64,000 nucleotides of DNA from CAWDAQ01 sp963800325 (GCA_963800325.1 CAWDAQ010000005.1:806001-870000); one strand, 5' to 3'. Positions 23,931 through 32,440 are shown, numbered from the stretch's first letter. Numbers and translations are program-made. The notes: generated from the letters alone by a model not told the origin.

Positions 23931-24308
23931 TTACTTGCCGGCCTTCTTCTTGCCGGCCACGGTGCGCTTGGGGCCCTTGCGGGTGCGCGCGTTGGTCTTC
24001 GTCCGCTGGCCGCGGACGGGCAGACCTCGCCGGTGGCGCAGGCCCTCGTACGAGCCGATCTCCACCTTGCGCCGGATGTCGGCCGCGACCTCCCGACGGA
24101 GGTCGCCCTCCACCTGGACGTTCCCCTCGAGGTAGTCGCGCAGCGCGATGAGCTGGCTCTCCTCGAGGTCCTTCACGCGGGTGCTGGGGTCGACGCCGGT
24201 CTCGGCGAGCGCCTTCAGCGACGTGGTGCGACCCACGCCGAAGATGTAGGTCAGGGCGACCTCGACGCGCTTCTCGCGCGGGAGGTCGACTCCCACAAGT
24301 CGTGCCAT
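23931..24308 (-). CDS. rpsM: 30S ribosomal protein S13
   Basis: A 125-aa S13. It begins MARLVGVDLPREKRVEVALT, has the helix-hairpin-like YIFGVGRTTSLKAL segment, and ends in the basic RTRKGPKRTVAGKKKAGK tail that touches the P-site tRNA. ATG at 24308 is the family start; the frame upstream is low-complexity. A gap of about 240 nt with GC-rich inverted repeats separates it from rpmJ. Confidence 0.98.
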   Translation of the reverse strand: MARLVGVDLPREKRVEVALTYIFGVGRTTSLKALAETGVDPSTRVKDLEESQLIALRDYLEGNVQVEGDLRREVAADIRRKVEIGSYEGLRHRRGLPVRGQRTKTNARTRKGPKRTVAGKKKAGK

Positions 24309-24551
24309 GTCTGGCTGTCCTTTGCAGTCGTCCGGAGGTCTGGTGCAACACCGGTCCGGGCGGGTCCCACGGCCTTGCGCCGTGCGCTCCGGTCCCCGGC
24401 CTCCGGGCCGGGGGTGACGTCCCGGGGGCGAGCGTGCTGCTCGCGGTCCGCGCCGTCCGGCGCGGCCCCGGGGGCCGGGTGCTGCGTGCGATTGAGTTGT
24501 GTCGTGCTCGAAGTCCGCGAGGGGTGCGGCCGTCACCGGCCGGTGCCCGCC

Positions 24552-24665
24552 TCAGCCCTGGCGCTGCTTGTGGCGCAGGTTGCTGCAGATCACCATGACC
24601 CGCCCGTTGCGGCGGATCACCTTGCACTTGTCGCAGATCTTCTTGACGCTCGGCTGAACCTTCAT
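24552..24665 (-). CDS. rpmJ: 50S ribosomal protein L36 (zinc form)
   Basis: A 37-aa L36 with all four zinc ligands: Cys11, Cys14, Cys27 and His32 (ICDKCKVIRR, ICSNLRHKQ). It is too small for many gene finders, but the match is complete. It follows infA, as in most bacteria. A second, zinc-free L36 copy elsewhere in the genome would be usual in actinobacteria but is not in this window. Confidence 0.97.
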   Translation of the reverse strand: MKVQPSVKKICDKCKVIRRNGRVMVICSNLRHKQRQG

Positions 24666-24757
24666 TGCCTCTGCTGTCTTGTCGATCTCTCCTCCCGCGC
24701 CCCGGGACGGGGTGGCGGGTCCTGCTCGACCGCGTGGGGTCCGGCGGGGCCGGACCG

Positions 24758-24979
24758 TCAGCGGTAGCGGAAGACGATCCGGCCGCGGGTGAGGTCGTAC
24801 GGGCTCAGCTCGACCACGACCCGGTCCTCGGGGAGGATCCGGATGTAGTGCTGACGCATCTTGCCCGAGATGTGGGCGAGCACCTTGTGACCATTGGTCA
24901 GCTCCACCCGGAACATCGCGTTCGGGAGAGCCTCGATGATCGTGCCCTCGACCTCGATGACACCGTCCTTCTTGGCCAT
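24758..24979 (-). CDS. infA: Translation initiation factor IF-1
   Basis: A 73-aa OB-fold protein, usual length, with MAKKDGVIEVEGTIIEALPN, FRVELTNGHKVLAHISGKMR and DLTRGRIVFRYR. It binds the 30S A site during initiation. ATG at 24979 is followed without gaps by the conserved core. It starts a new transcript after map: a strong hairpin and a promoter-like pair lie upstream. Confidence 0.98.
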   Translation of the reverse strand: MAKKDGVIEVEGTIIEALPNAMFRVELTNGHKVLAHISGKMRQHYIRILPEDRVVVELSPYDLTRGRIVFRYR

Positions 24980-25082
24980 GTCCTCCGTCAATCCGTCGGT
25001 GCGGACCGTCCCTCGGTCTCGGGACCGCCCATGGAAATCGGCCCGTGGGCGAGCGCGGTGCTGCACACATGGCCGACGCTCC

Positions 25083-25111
25083 ATCCTAGAGGATCGCCTC
25101 GCAGCGGCGAA
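25083..25111 (-). promoter_or_regulatory. infA promoter
   Basis: On the minus strand TTCGCC and TAGGAT are separated by 17 nt; the -35 is within GCGATTTCGCC. It lies between the 29-bp hairpin and infA, leaving an untranslated leader of roughly 100 nt. Confidence 0.45.
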
Positions 25112-25130
25112 ATCGCCGACCCGACCCCCC

Positions 25131-25191
25131 GTTGAGTGAGCAGCTTCGGTCGCCGCGGCGGCGCCGCGGCGACCGAAGCTGCTCACTCAAC
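25131..25191. terminator. 29-bp perfect palindrome between map and infA
   Basis: The arms 25131-25159 and 25163-25191 are perfectly complementary over 29 bp with a 3-nt loop (GGC), flanked by runs of C and G. It lies downstream of map and upstream of the infA promoter, so it can terminate the spc transcript. Its length and perfection exceed an ordinary terminator. Confidence 0.8.
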
Positions 25192-25249
25192 CCGGGGGGG
25201 TGTGGGGCTCGGCTGGGGCTGGGGCCGGGTGGGGTGGGGCAGGAGCTGC

Positions 25250-26098
25250 TCAGCCGACCGGGGCGTGGGTGGCTCCGAACCTCGGCAGCATCTCCGCGCC
25301 GCCGTCGAGGGCGGTGAGCACCCACAGGCCGTCCTCGGTGACCGCGACCGTGTTCTCGACGTGGCACGCGCGGGCGCCGTCGTCGGTGACGACGGTCCAG
25401 TCGTCGGCGAGGGTGTGGTTCGCCTGGTCGCCGAGGGTGACCATGGGCTCGATCGCGACCGTCGTCCCGACCCGGACCGTCGGTCCCCTGCCCGCGACCC
25501 GGTAGTTGGGCACCTGCGGGTCGAGGTGCATCTCGCGCCCGATCCCGTGGCCGACGTAGTCCTCGACGATGCCGTACTCGCGCCCGTCGCGCCGTCCGGC
25601 GTCGTGCACGCGGTCCTCGACGGCCGCCCCGACGTCGTACAGGCTGCGTCCCGGGCACAGGGCCGCGATGCCGGCCCACATGCCCGCCTCGGTGGCCTCG
25701 ATGAGCGCGAGGTCCTCCGCGCGCCCGGCCTCGGGGCCGCCGACGACGAGCGAGACCGCCGCGTCGCCGTGCCAGCCGTCGACGATGGCCCCGCAGTCGA
25801 CCGAGAGCAGGTCGCCCTCCCGGAGCACCCGGGAGCCGGGGATGCCGTGGACGACCTCGTCGTTGACCGAGGTGCAGATCGACCCGGTGAACCCGTGGTA
25901 GCCGAGGAAGCTCGGCACGCCGCCGTGGTCGCGGATGTGGGCCTCGGCGAGCGCGTCGAGCTCGCCGGTGCTCGTCCCCGGGCGCGCGGCGCCGCGCAGG
26001 CGCTCGAGCGTGCGCCCGACGAGCAGGCCCGCGGTCCGCATGAGGCGGACCTCCTCCGGGGTCCTCGCCTCGATCTTCTCCCGGCCGAACAGTCCCAT
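25250..26098 (-). CDS. map: Methionine aminopeptidase, type I
   Basis: A 282-aa M24 metallopeptidase that removes the initiator methionine. The two-metal site is visible: SVDCGAIVDGWHGDAA (two Asp), GHGIGREMHLDPQV (His), a Glu in AIEPMVTLG and a Glu in CHVENTVAV. There is no N-terminal zinc-finger or SH3-like extension, so it is subtype Ia. ATG at 26098 lies 8 nt after the adk stop. It is the last gene of the secY-adk-map unit. Confidence 0.97.
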   Translation of the reverse strand: MGLFGREKIEARTPEEVRLMRTAGLLVGRTLERLRGAARPGTSTGELDALAEAHIRDHGGVPSFLGYHGFTGSICTSVNDEVVHGIPGSRVLREGDLLSVDCGAIVDGWHGDAAVSLVVGGPEAGRAEDLALIEATEAGMWAGIAALCPGRSLYDVGAAVEDRVHDAGRRDGREYGIVEDYVGHGIGREMHLDPQVPNYRVAGRGPTVRVGTTVAIEPMVTLGDQANHTLADDWTVVTDDGARACHVENTVAVTEDGLWVLTALDGGAEMLPRFGATHAPVG

Positions 26099-26106
26099 GC
26101 CGCTGC

Positions 26107-26679
26107 TCAGGCGCGGACCCGGTCGAGCGCTGCCTCGATCCGGTCGGTGACCTCGTCGACCTCGCCCATGCCGTCGACGGGCACGAGCAGGCCCCGCCGC
26201 TCGAACAGCGCGGCGAGCGGAGCGGTCTCGCGGGTGTAGATCGCCTGGCGCTCGCGGATGACCTCCTCGGTGTCGTCGGTCCGGCCCTCGGTCCGGGCGC
26301 GCAGCAGGAGCCGTTGCACGATCTCCTCCTCGTCGACGGTGAGCAGGAGCACGGCGTCGAGCGCGGTCCCGTGCTCGGCGAGCATCGCGTCGAGCGCGTC
26401 GACCTGGGCCTCGGTGCGGGGGTAGCCGTCGAGCAGGAACCCGGCGGAGGCGTCGGTCTGGGCGAGCCGGTCCTCGACGATGGCGTTGGTGACCTCGTCG
26501 GTGACGTAGCCGCCGGAGTCGAGGATCTCCTTGACCTGGCGGCCGAGCGGGGTCTGGTCCTTGATGTTGGCGCGGAAGATGTCCCCGGTGGAGATCGCGG
26601 GGATGCCGTGGCGGTCGGCGATGCGGGCGGCCTGGGTGCCCTTCCCGGCACCGGGCGGGCCGAAGATGATGAGGCGCAT
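26107..26679 (-). CDS. adk: Adenylate kinase
   Basis: A 190-aa short-form adenylate kinase converting ATP + AMP to 2 ADP. The P-loop GPPGAGKGT is at residues 7-15. The NMP site has STGDIFRAN and GFLLDGYPRT. The LID is short, lacking the zinc-binding insertion. Its ATG overlaps the secY stop by one base (TGATG), so translation is coupled to secY. Confidence 0.98.
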   Translation of the reverse strand: MRLIIFGPPGAGKGTQAARIADRHGIPAISTGDIFRANIKDQTPLGRQVKEILDSGGYVTDEVTNAIVEDRLAQTDASAGFLLDGYPRTEAQVDALDAMLAEHGTALDAVLLLTVDEEEIVQRLLLRARTEGRTDDTEEVIRERQAIYTRETAPLAALFERRGLLVPVDGMGEVDEVTDRIEAALDRVRA

Positions 26680-27992
26680 CAGCGGAGGAACCCTTCGTAG
26701 TGGCGCTGCTGGAGCTGGGACTCGATCTGCTTGACCGTCTCGAGGCCGACACCGACGATGATCAGGATCGAGGTGCCCCCGAACGGGAAGTTCTGGTTGG
26801 CGTTGACCAGGACGAGCGCGATCAGCGGGATGAGCGAGATGAGCGCGAGGTAGATGGCTCCCGGCACGGTGATGCGGGTCAGCACGTAGTTGAGGTACTC
26901 GGCGGTCGGGCGCCCGGCACGGATGCCGGGGATGAAGCCGCCGTACTTCTTCATGTTGTCCGCGACCTCGGTCGGGTTGAACGTGATCGAGACGTAGAAG
27001 AACGTGAAGAACAGGATGAGCCCGGTGTAGACGAGCATGTAGAACGGGTGGTCGCCGCGCACGAGGTGGTCGTCGATCCACGTGACCCAGCCGGGGCTGT
27101 TGCCCAGCGGGTCCCGGTTGAACTGGGCGACCATCGCGGGCAGCGCGAGCAGCGAGCTGGCGAAGATGACCGGGATGACGCCGGCCATGTTGACCTTGAT
27201 CGGGATGTACGTCGAGGACCCGCCGTACATCTGCCGCCCCACCATCCGCTTGGCGTACTGCACCGGGATCCGGCGCTGGGACTGCTCGACGAACACGACG
27301 AGCGCGATGACGACGAAGCCGATGAGGATGACCCCGAAGAAGAGGTCCCAGCGGCCGTCCTGCTGCTGGATCGCCCACAGCGAGGAGGGGAACCGGGCGG
27401 CGATCGAGGTGAAGATCAGCAGCGACATCCCGTTGCCGACGCCCTTCTCGGTGACCAGCTCGCCCAGCCACATGACGAGGCCGGTGCCCGCGGTCATGGT
27501 CAGGACCATGATCGTGATCGTCACGACGGAGTCGTTGGTCAGGATGCTCGTGCAGCCGGGGCCGAACAGCGACGTCGGGTTCTGCGCGAACGTCACCAGC
27601 GTCGAGGACTGCAGGACCGCCAGCCCGATCGTCAGGTAGCGGGTGTACTGCGTCAGCTTCGCCTGCCCGGACTGGCCCTCCTTCTTGAGGGTCTCGAAGC
27701 GGGGGATGACGACGGTGAGCAGCTGGACGATGATGCTCGCGGTGATGTACGGCATGATGCCGAGCGCGAACACCGACAGCTGGAGCAGCGCCCCACCGCT
27801 GAAGAGGTTGGCGAGCCCGAGGAAGCTGTTGCTCGTCGGCGCGTTCTTCAGGCACTCCTGGACCGCGCCGTAGCTGACCCCGGGGGTCGGGACGTGGCTC
27901 CCGAGTCGGAACAGCACGATGATCCCGAGGGTGAACAGCAGCTTCTTGCGCAGATCCGGCGTCTTGAACGCACGGCCGAAAGCGGAAAGCAA
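26679..27992 (-). CDS. secY: Protein translocase subunit SecY
   Basis: A 437-aa channel protein with ten predicted membrane helices; typical segments include LGSHVPTPGV, LFSGGALLQLSVFALGIMPY and the cytosolic loop NPTEVADNMKKYGGFIPGIR. It forms the Sec pore with SecE (encoded at 56667) and SecG. TTG at 27992 is chosen because GGAGG lies 5 nt upstream and the product LLSAFGRAFKTPDLR starts like homologues. A long gap with a hairpin separates it from rplO. Confidence 0.97.
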   Translation of the reverse strand: MLSAFGRAFKTPDLRKKLLFTLGIIVLFRLGSHVPTPGVSYGAVQECLKNAPTSNSFLGLANLFSGGALLQLSVFALGIMPYITASIIVQLLTVVIPRFETLKKEGQSGQAKLTQYTRYLTIGLAVLQSSTLVTFAQNPTSLFGPGCTSILTNDSVVTITIMVLTMTAGTGLVMWLGELVTEKGVGNGMSLLIFTSIAARFPSSLWAIQQQDGRWDLFFGVILIGFVVIALVVFVEQSQRRIPVQYAKRMVGRQMYGGSSTYIPIKVNMAGVIPVIFASSLLALPAMVAQFNRDPLGNSPGWVTWIDDHLVRGDHPFYMLVYTGLILFFTFFYVSITFNPTEVADNMKKYGGFIPGIRAGRPTAEYLNYVLTRITVPGAIYLALISLIPLIALVLVNANQNFPFGGTSILIIVGVGLETVKQIESQLQQRHYEGFLR

Positions 27993-28115
27993 CTGGTCCT
28001 CCGTAGGTGCGACGCAGCGGTCGCTGGGTCGAGGGCGATCCCGAGAACGATACCCCGAGGCGAGGTCTCGCTTCACCCGCGGCGCGGTCGGCGCGGGTGG
28101 GGGGCCGGACGCGAA

Positions 28116-28148
28116 CCGCGGGAGGGGCCGGACGGCTCCCTCCCGCGG
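28116..28148. terminator. Hairpin between rplO and secY
   Basis: An 11-bp perfect stem (CCGCGGGAGGG/CCCTCCCGCGG) with an 11-nt loop, extended by GCGA/TCGC outside a small bulge, follows rplO by about 35 nt. It could end most spc transcripts before secY. Confidence 0.55.
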
Positions 28149-28183
28149 TCTCGCGTGCTCGGGCGGCGACGGCCCGGGTGTGC

Positions 28184-28684
28184 TCAGGCGGTGGTCGTCG
28201 TGCTCCCGCCGGCCGCCTCGATCTTCGCGGCGGCGCTGGCGGAGAACGCGTCCGCGGTGACCTGCACCGCGACGTCGATCTCGCCGGTGCCGAGCACCTT
28301 GACGGGCTGGCCGTCGCGGACGGCGCCCTTGCGCACGAGGTCCGCGACCGTCACGGCCCCGCCCTCGGGGAAGAGCGCGCCGATCCGCTCGACGTTGACG
28401 ACCTGGTACTCGGTGCGGAACGGGTTCTTGAACCCACGCAGCTTGGGCAGCCGCATGTGGAGCGGGGTCGCCCCGCCCTCGAAGTTCTCCGGCACCTGGT
28501 AGCGGGCCTTGGTGCCCTTGGTGCCGCGCCCCGCGGTCTTGCCCTTGGAGCCCTCACCCCGGCCGACCCGGGTGCGCGGCGTGCGCGAGCCCGGAGCCGG
28601 ACGCAGGTGGTGGACCTTGAGCGCGTGGGAGCGGTCGGCCGAGGTCTCGGCGGCCCGCTCGGTGGGCTGCTTGGGGTCGCTCAT
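28184..28684 (-). CDS. rplO: 50S ribosomal protein L15
   Basis: A 166-aa L15 with KVHHLRPAPGSRTPRTRVGRGEGSKGKT and the central MRLPKLRGFKNPF segment. The first 20 residues are a Ser/Glu-rich extension. ATG at 28684 is favoured because GGAGG is 10 nt upstream; a GTG at 28690 that overlaps the rpmD stop (GTGA) is an alternative. Confidence 0.96.
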   Translation of the reverse strand: MSDPKQPTERAAETSADRSHALKVHHLRPAPGSRTPRTRVGRGEGSKGKTAGRGTKGTKARYQVPENFEGGATPLHMRLPKLRGFKNPFRTEYQVVNVERIGALFPEGGAVTVADLVRKGAVRDGQPVKVLGTGEIDVAVQVTADAFSASAAAKIEAAGGSTTTTA

Positions 28685-28686
28685 GA

Positions 28687-28869
28687 TCACTCAACCTCCT
28701 CGACGGCCACGAGGTGGGTGACCGTCTGGACCATGCCGCGGATCTCGGGCCGGTCCTCCTTGACGGCGGTGTCGCCGATGCGCTTCAGACCGAGGCTGCG
28801 CAGCGTGTCCCGCTGGTTGCGCGTGCCGCCGATCTCGGAACGGGTCTGGGTCACCTTCAGCCGCGCCAT
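28687..28869 (-). CDS. rpmD: 50S ribosomal protein L30
   Basis: A 60-aa L30, usual length, MARLKVTQTRSEIGGTRNQR followed by TLRSLGLKRIGDTAV. It is translationally coupled at both ends: its ATG overlaps the rpsE stop (TGATG) and its stop abuts rplO. Confidence 0.97.
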   Translation of the reverse strand: MARLKVTQTRSEIGGTRNQRDTLRSLGLKRIGDTAVKEDRPEIRGMVQTVTHLVAVEEVE

Positions 28870-29480
28870 CAGGCACCGCTCCCCGCGGCCTGGGCGCGCA
28901 GCATGGCGGCCGGGGCGACCTCGTCCAGCGGCAGCCCGCGGCGCGCGGCCACGGCCTCGGGACGCTCGAGCCCCTTGAGGGCCTCGACGGTCGCGTGGAC
29001 GATGTTGATGGCGTTGTCCGAGCCGAGGGACTTGCTGAGCACGTCGTGGATGCCGGCGCACTCGAGCACGGCCCGGACCGGGCCGCCGGCGATCACACCG
29101 GTACCCGGGGAGGCGGGGCGGAGCAGCACGACGCCGGCCGCGGACTCGCCCTGGATCGGGTGCGGGATGGAGCCCTGGATCCGCGGGACGCGGAAGAAGT
29201 TCTTCTTCGCCTCCTCGACGCCCTTGGCGATCGCGGACGGGACCTCCTTGGCCTTGCCGTAGCCGACACCGACGGTGCCGTCGCCGTCACCGACGACGAC
29301 GAGCGCGGTGAAGCTGAACCGGCGGCCACCCTTGACGACCTTCGCGACCCGGTTGATGGTCACGACGCGCTCGAGGTACTGGTTCTTGTCGCCCGAGTCC
29401 CGGCGGTTGTCGCGGCGGTTGTCCCGGCGGTCGCTGGAACGGTCCGCGGAGCCGGTGCCTCGACGCTGGGGTCCTGGCAT
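28869..29480 (-). CDS. rpsE: 30S ribosomal protein S5
   Basis: A 203-aa S5. The conserved domains start near residue 35 (YLERVVTINRVAKVVKGGRR) and include GYGKAKEVPSAI and GVIAGGPVRAVLE. The first 32 residues hold an Arg/Asp repeat (RRDNRRDNRRDSGD), a disordered extension. S5 contributes to decoding fidelity. Confidence 0.97.
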   Translation of the reverse strand: MPGPQRRGTGSADRSSDRRDNRRDNRRDSGDKNQYLERVVTINRVAKVVKGGRRFSFTALVVVGDGDGTVGVGYGKAKEVPSAIAKGVEEAKKNFFRVPRIQGSIPHPIQGESAAGVVLLRPASPGTGVIAGGPVRAVLECAGIHDVLSKSLGSDNAINIVHATVEALKGLERPEAVAARRGLPLDEVAPAAMLRAQAAGSGA

Positions 29481-29526
29481 CAGATTGTCCTCATTTCAAC
29501 GTTCGGTGCGGCGTTCAGTGCGGTGC

Positions 29527-29901
29527 TCACAGGGACAGCCCACCCTCGCGGGCGCCCTCGGCGATCGCGGCGACCCGACCGTGGTAGCGGTTGCCGCCCC
29601 GGTCGAACACGACGGCCTCGACACCGGCGTCCTTCGCGCGCCGGGCGACGAGCTCACCGACCCGACGGGCCTTGGCGGTCTTGTCGTCCTCGAGGGCGCG
29701 CAGGTCGGCCTCCATCGTCGAGGCGGACGCGATCGTCCGCCCGACGGTGTCGTCGACGACCTGGACGAAGACGTGCCGGGTGGAGCGGGTCACGACCAGG
29801 CGGGGGCGCGCCGCGGTGCCGGAGACCTTCTTGCGGACCCGGATGTGGCGCCGCCCGCGTGCGGCCGCCTTGCCGCGCGTGCGCTTGACGGTCATTGCCA
29901 T
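29527..29901 (-). CDS. rplR: 50S ribosomal protein L18
   Basis: A 124-aa L18 that binds 5S rRNA: KRTRGKAAARGRRHIRVRKK, RPRLVVTRSTRHVFVQVVDD, and the C-terminal VVFDRGGNRYHGRVAAIAEGAREGGL. The start at 29901 (MAM) is 3 nt after rplF; the second ATG at 29895 is possible. Confidence 0.97.
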   Translation of the reverse strand: MAMTVKRTRGKAAARGRRHIRVRKKVSGTAARPRLVVTRSTRHVFVQVVDDTVGRTIASASTMEADLRALEDDKTAKARRVGELVARRAKDAGVEAVVFDRGGNRYHGRVAAIAEGAREGGLSL

Positions 29902-29904
29902 GGC

Positions 29905-30441
29905 TTACTTACCAGCCTTTCCGACCTTGCGACGGATCTGCTCACCCTCGTAGCGCACGCCCTTGCCCTTGTACGGGTCGGGGCGGCGCAGCTTGCGGAT
30001 GTTCGCGGCGACCTCGCCGACCAGCTGCTTGTCGATGCCGTGCACCGAGAAGCGGGTCGGGCCCTCGACCGCGAAGGTGATCCCGTCCGGAGCCTGCACG
30101 AGGATGGGGTGGCTGTACCCGAGCGAGAACTCGAGGTCGCTCCCCTTGGGAACGACGCGGTACCCCGTGCCGTAGATCTCCATCCTCTTCTGGAAGCCCT
30201 CGGTGACCCCGAGGACCATGTTGTTGATGAGCGAGCGGGTCAGACCGTGCAGCGAGCGCGACTCGCGCTCGTCGTCGGGTCGGCCCACCTCGACGCCGTC
30301 CTCGCCCCGGGCCACGGTGATCGGCTCGGCCACCGTGTGGGCGAGCTCGCCCTTGGGGCCCTTGACCGTGACGTCCTGGCCGTCGATGGTCACCTCGACG
30401 CCGGTGGGGACGGCAACCGGGAGTCGTCCAATGCGCGACAT
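29905..30441 (-). CDS. rplF: 50S ribosomal protein L6
   Basis: A 178-aa L6, usual length. It has MSRIGRLPVAVPTGVEVTID, the GYRVV and FSLGYSHPI segments of the second domain, and the C-terminal RRPDPYKGKGVRYEGEQIRRK signature. It lies near the factor-binding site. Gene order rpsH-rplF-rplR is canonical. Confidence 0.98.
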   Translation of the reverse strand: MSRIGRLPVAVPTGVEVTIDGQDVTVKGPKGELAHTVAEPITVARGEDGVEVGRPDDERESRSLHGLTRSLINNMVLGVTEGFQKRMEIYGTGYRVVPKGSDLEFSLGYSHPILVQAPDGITFAVEGPTRFSVHGIDKQLVGEVAANIRKLRRPDPYKGKGVRYEGEQIRRKVGKAGK

Positions 30442-30453
30442 GTCAGCTACCCC

Positions 30454-30852
30454 TTACCAGACGTAGGCGAGGACTTCCCCGCCCACACCCTTGTTCGCGG
30501 CCTGCCTGTCGGTGAGCAGCCCGGACGACGTGGAGATGATGGCCACGCCGAGGCCGCCGAGCACCTTGGGCAGGTTGGTCGACTTGGCGTAGACCCGCAG
30601 GCCGGGCTTGGAGACCCGGCGGACGCCGGCGATCGAGCGCTCCCGGTTCGGGCCGTACTTGAGGTCGATCGTCAGGGTCTTGCCCACCTCGGCGTCCTCG
30701 ACGTGCCAGCCGGCGATGTAGCCCTCGGCCTGCAGGATCTCGGCGATGTGGGACTTGAGCTTCGAGAACGGCATGGCGACGGAGTCGTGGTGCGCCGAGT
30801 TGGCGTTCCGGACTCGCGTCAGCATGTCCGCGATCGGGTCGGTCATGGTCAT
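30454..30852 (-). CDS. rpsH: 30S ribosomal protein S8
   Basis: A 132-aa S8, usual length: DPIADMLTRVRNANSAHHDS at the start and VYAKSTNLPKVLGGLGVAIISTS at the C-terminus. It binds central-domain 16S rRNA. The start is 30852; a second ATG at 30846 gives two residues fewer. Confidence 0.97.
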   Translation of the reverse strand: MTMTDPIADMLTRVRNANSAHHDSVAMPFSKLKSHIAEILQAEGYIAGWHVEDAEVGKTLTIDLKYGPNRERSIAGVRRVSKPGLRVYAKSTNLPKVLGGLGVAIISTSSGLLTDRQAANKGVGGEVLAYVW

Positions 30853-30966
30853 GGGCTATGCACTGCCCTCTCTCACCGTGGTTTCATCCCGCTCACGCGG
30901 GGCGACCTGCGATGTAGACGTTGGGATGGGGGGTCGTGGTGCCGGGGGCGCGCCGTGGCGGCGCGC

Positions 30967-31152
30967 TCACCAGCTGCTCTTGGTCACGCCGGGGAGCTCG
31001 CCGCGGTGGGCCATCTCCCGCAGGCAGATCCGGCACAGTCCGAACTTGCGGTAGACCGAGTGCGGCCGGCCACAGCGCTGGCAGCGGGTGTAGGCGCGGA
31101 CCTTGAACTTCGGCTTCCTGTTCGCCTTGTTGATCAGGGCGGTCTTGGCCAT
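30967..31152 (-). CDS. rpsN: 30S ribosomal protein S14, zinc type Z
   Basis: A 61-aa S14 with four zinc-binding cysteines: Cys24, Cys27, Cys40 and Cys43 (RCQRCGRPHSV, LCRICLREMA). The short form replaces the 101-aa zinc-free type. It lies between rplE and rpsH, the usual place. The RBS region is in the 1-nt gap after rplE, so the two are tightly coupled. Confidence 0.98.
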   Translation of the reverse strand: MAKTALINKANRKPKFKVRAYTRCQRCGRPHSVYRKFGLCRICLREMAHRGELPGVTKSSW

Positions 31153-31153
31153 G

Positions 31154-31732
31154 TCAGTTCTCCTTGAAGGGGAAGCCGAGCGCCCTGAGCAGGGCCCGGC
31201 CCTCGTCGTCCGTCGTCGCCGTGGTCACCACGGTGATGTCCATGCCCCGCACGCGGTCGATCCGGTCCTGGTTGATCTCGTGGAACATCGACTGCTCGGT
31301 CAGGCCGAACGTGTAGTTGCCGCGGCCGTCGAACTGCCGCGGCGAGAGGCCGCGGAAGTCGCGGATGCGGGGCAGCGCGGTGCTGACGAGCCGGTCGAGG
31401 AACTCCCACATCCGGTCGCCGCGCAGCGTCGTGTGTGCGCCGATCGGCATGCCCTCTCGGAGCTTGAACTGCGCGACGGACTTGCGGGCCCGGGTGACGG
31501 CCGGCTTCTGGCCGGTGATCGCGGCCAGGTCGCGGATGGCGCCCTCGATGAGCTTGCTGTCGCGGGCGGCGTCGCCGACGCCCATGTTGACGACGACCTT
31601 GGTGAGCCTGGGGACCTGCATGACGTTCTCGTAGTGGAACTGCTCACGCAGGCCGGCCTTGATCGTGTCGGCGTAGCGCTGCTTCAGCCGGGGTGCGGGG
31701 CGGGTGGTGGTGGTCTCGGTCATCGCTGTCAC
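31154..31732 (-). CDS. rplE: 50S ribosomal protein L5
   Basis: An L5 of up to 192 aa, with RLTKVVVNMGVGDA, REGMPIGAHTTLRGDRM and GNYTFGLTEQSMFHEI. It binds 5S rRNA and touches tRNA. GTG at 31732 overlaps the rplX stop (GTGA). The ATG at 31723 would give MTETTTT and is the alternative. Confidence 0.95.
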   Translation of the reverse strand: MTAMTETTTTRPAPRLKQRYADTIKAGLREQFHYENVMQVPRLTKVVVNMGVGDAARDSKLIEGAIRDLAAITGQKPAVTRARKSVAQFKLREGMPIGAHTTLRGDRMWEFLDRLVSTALPRIRDFRGLSPRQFDGRGNYTFGLTEQSMFHEINQDRIDRVRGMDITVVTTATTDDEGRALLRALGFPFKEN

Positions 31733-32070
31733 AGGTCCTTACCCGAGCGCACCGCGACGCGGGTCCGACCCGTCTTCGTGCGGCCGTTGCGCTCGACGTT
31801 CTCGACCCTGGTCCGCACCCGGGTCGGCTTCTTCTCGTCGGGGTCGACGACGGCCACGTTGCTGACGTGGATCGACGCCTCCTGGACGACGAGCCCGCCC
31901 GACTGGCCCCGCATGCCGGCCTTGGTGTGCCGCGTGACGCGGTTGATCCCCTCGACGACGACCCGCTGGGTCTCGGGGTCGACGGAGATGACCTTGCCCT
32001 GCTTGGCCTTGTCCTTGCCGGTGAGGACCTGGACGAGGTCGCCCTTCTTGATCTTCATGGTGCGCGCCAT
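31729..32070 (-). CDS. rplX: 50S ribosomal protein L24
   Basis: A 113-aa L24 with a KOW motif near the start (KIKKGDLVQVLTGKDKAKQG) and the HTKAGMRGQSGGLVVQEASI segment. It starts assembly of the large subunit. It begins 1 nt after the rplN stop. Confidence 0.97.
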   Translation of the reverse strand: MARTMKIKKGDLVQVLTGKDKAKQGKVISVDPETQRVVVEGINRVTRHTKAGMRGQSGGLVVQEASIHVSNVAVVDPDEKKPTRVRTRVENVERNGRTKTGRTRVAVRSGKDL

Positions 32071-32071
32071 G

Positions 32072-32440
32072 TCAGAGCACCTCCGGTGCCAGCGAGATGA
32101 TCTTCATGAACCTCTTCTCGCGCAGCTCCCGCCCGACGGGGCCGAAGATGCGCGTGCCACGCGGGTCGCCGTCGCCCCGGAGGATGACGGCCGCGTTCTC
32201 GTCGAACTTGATGTACGACCCGTCGCCGCGGCGGCGCTCCTTCGCGGTGCGCACGATGACCGCCTTGACGACGTCGCCCTTCTTGACGTTGCCGCCGGGG
32301 ATGGCGTCCTTGACGGTGGCGACGATCGTGTCGCCGATACCGGCGTACCGCCGACCGGAGCCACCGAGGACACGGACGCAGAGGATCTCCTTCGCACCCG
32401 TGTTGTCGGCGACCTTGAGTCGCGACTCCTGCTGGATCAC
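32072..32440 (-). CDS. rplN: 50S ribosomal protein L14
   Basis: A 122-aa L14, usual length, MIQQESRLKVADNTGAKEIL and GNVKKGDVVKAVIVRTAKER. A 133-nt gap separates it from rpsQ, longer than its neighbours' spacing; no strong hairpin was recognised there. Confidence 0.98.
   Translation of the reverse strand: MIQQESRLKVADNTGAKEILCVRVLGGSGRRYAGIGDTIVATVKDAIPGGNVKKGDVVKAVIVRTAKERRRGDGSYIKFDENAAVILRGDGDPRGTRIFGPVGRELREKRFMKIISLAPEVL

Noticed and set aside
29380..29480. RRDN codon repeat of rpsE as a regulatory repeat
   Set aside because: It is an in-frame part of the S5 N-terminal extension and is explained by coding.
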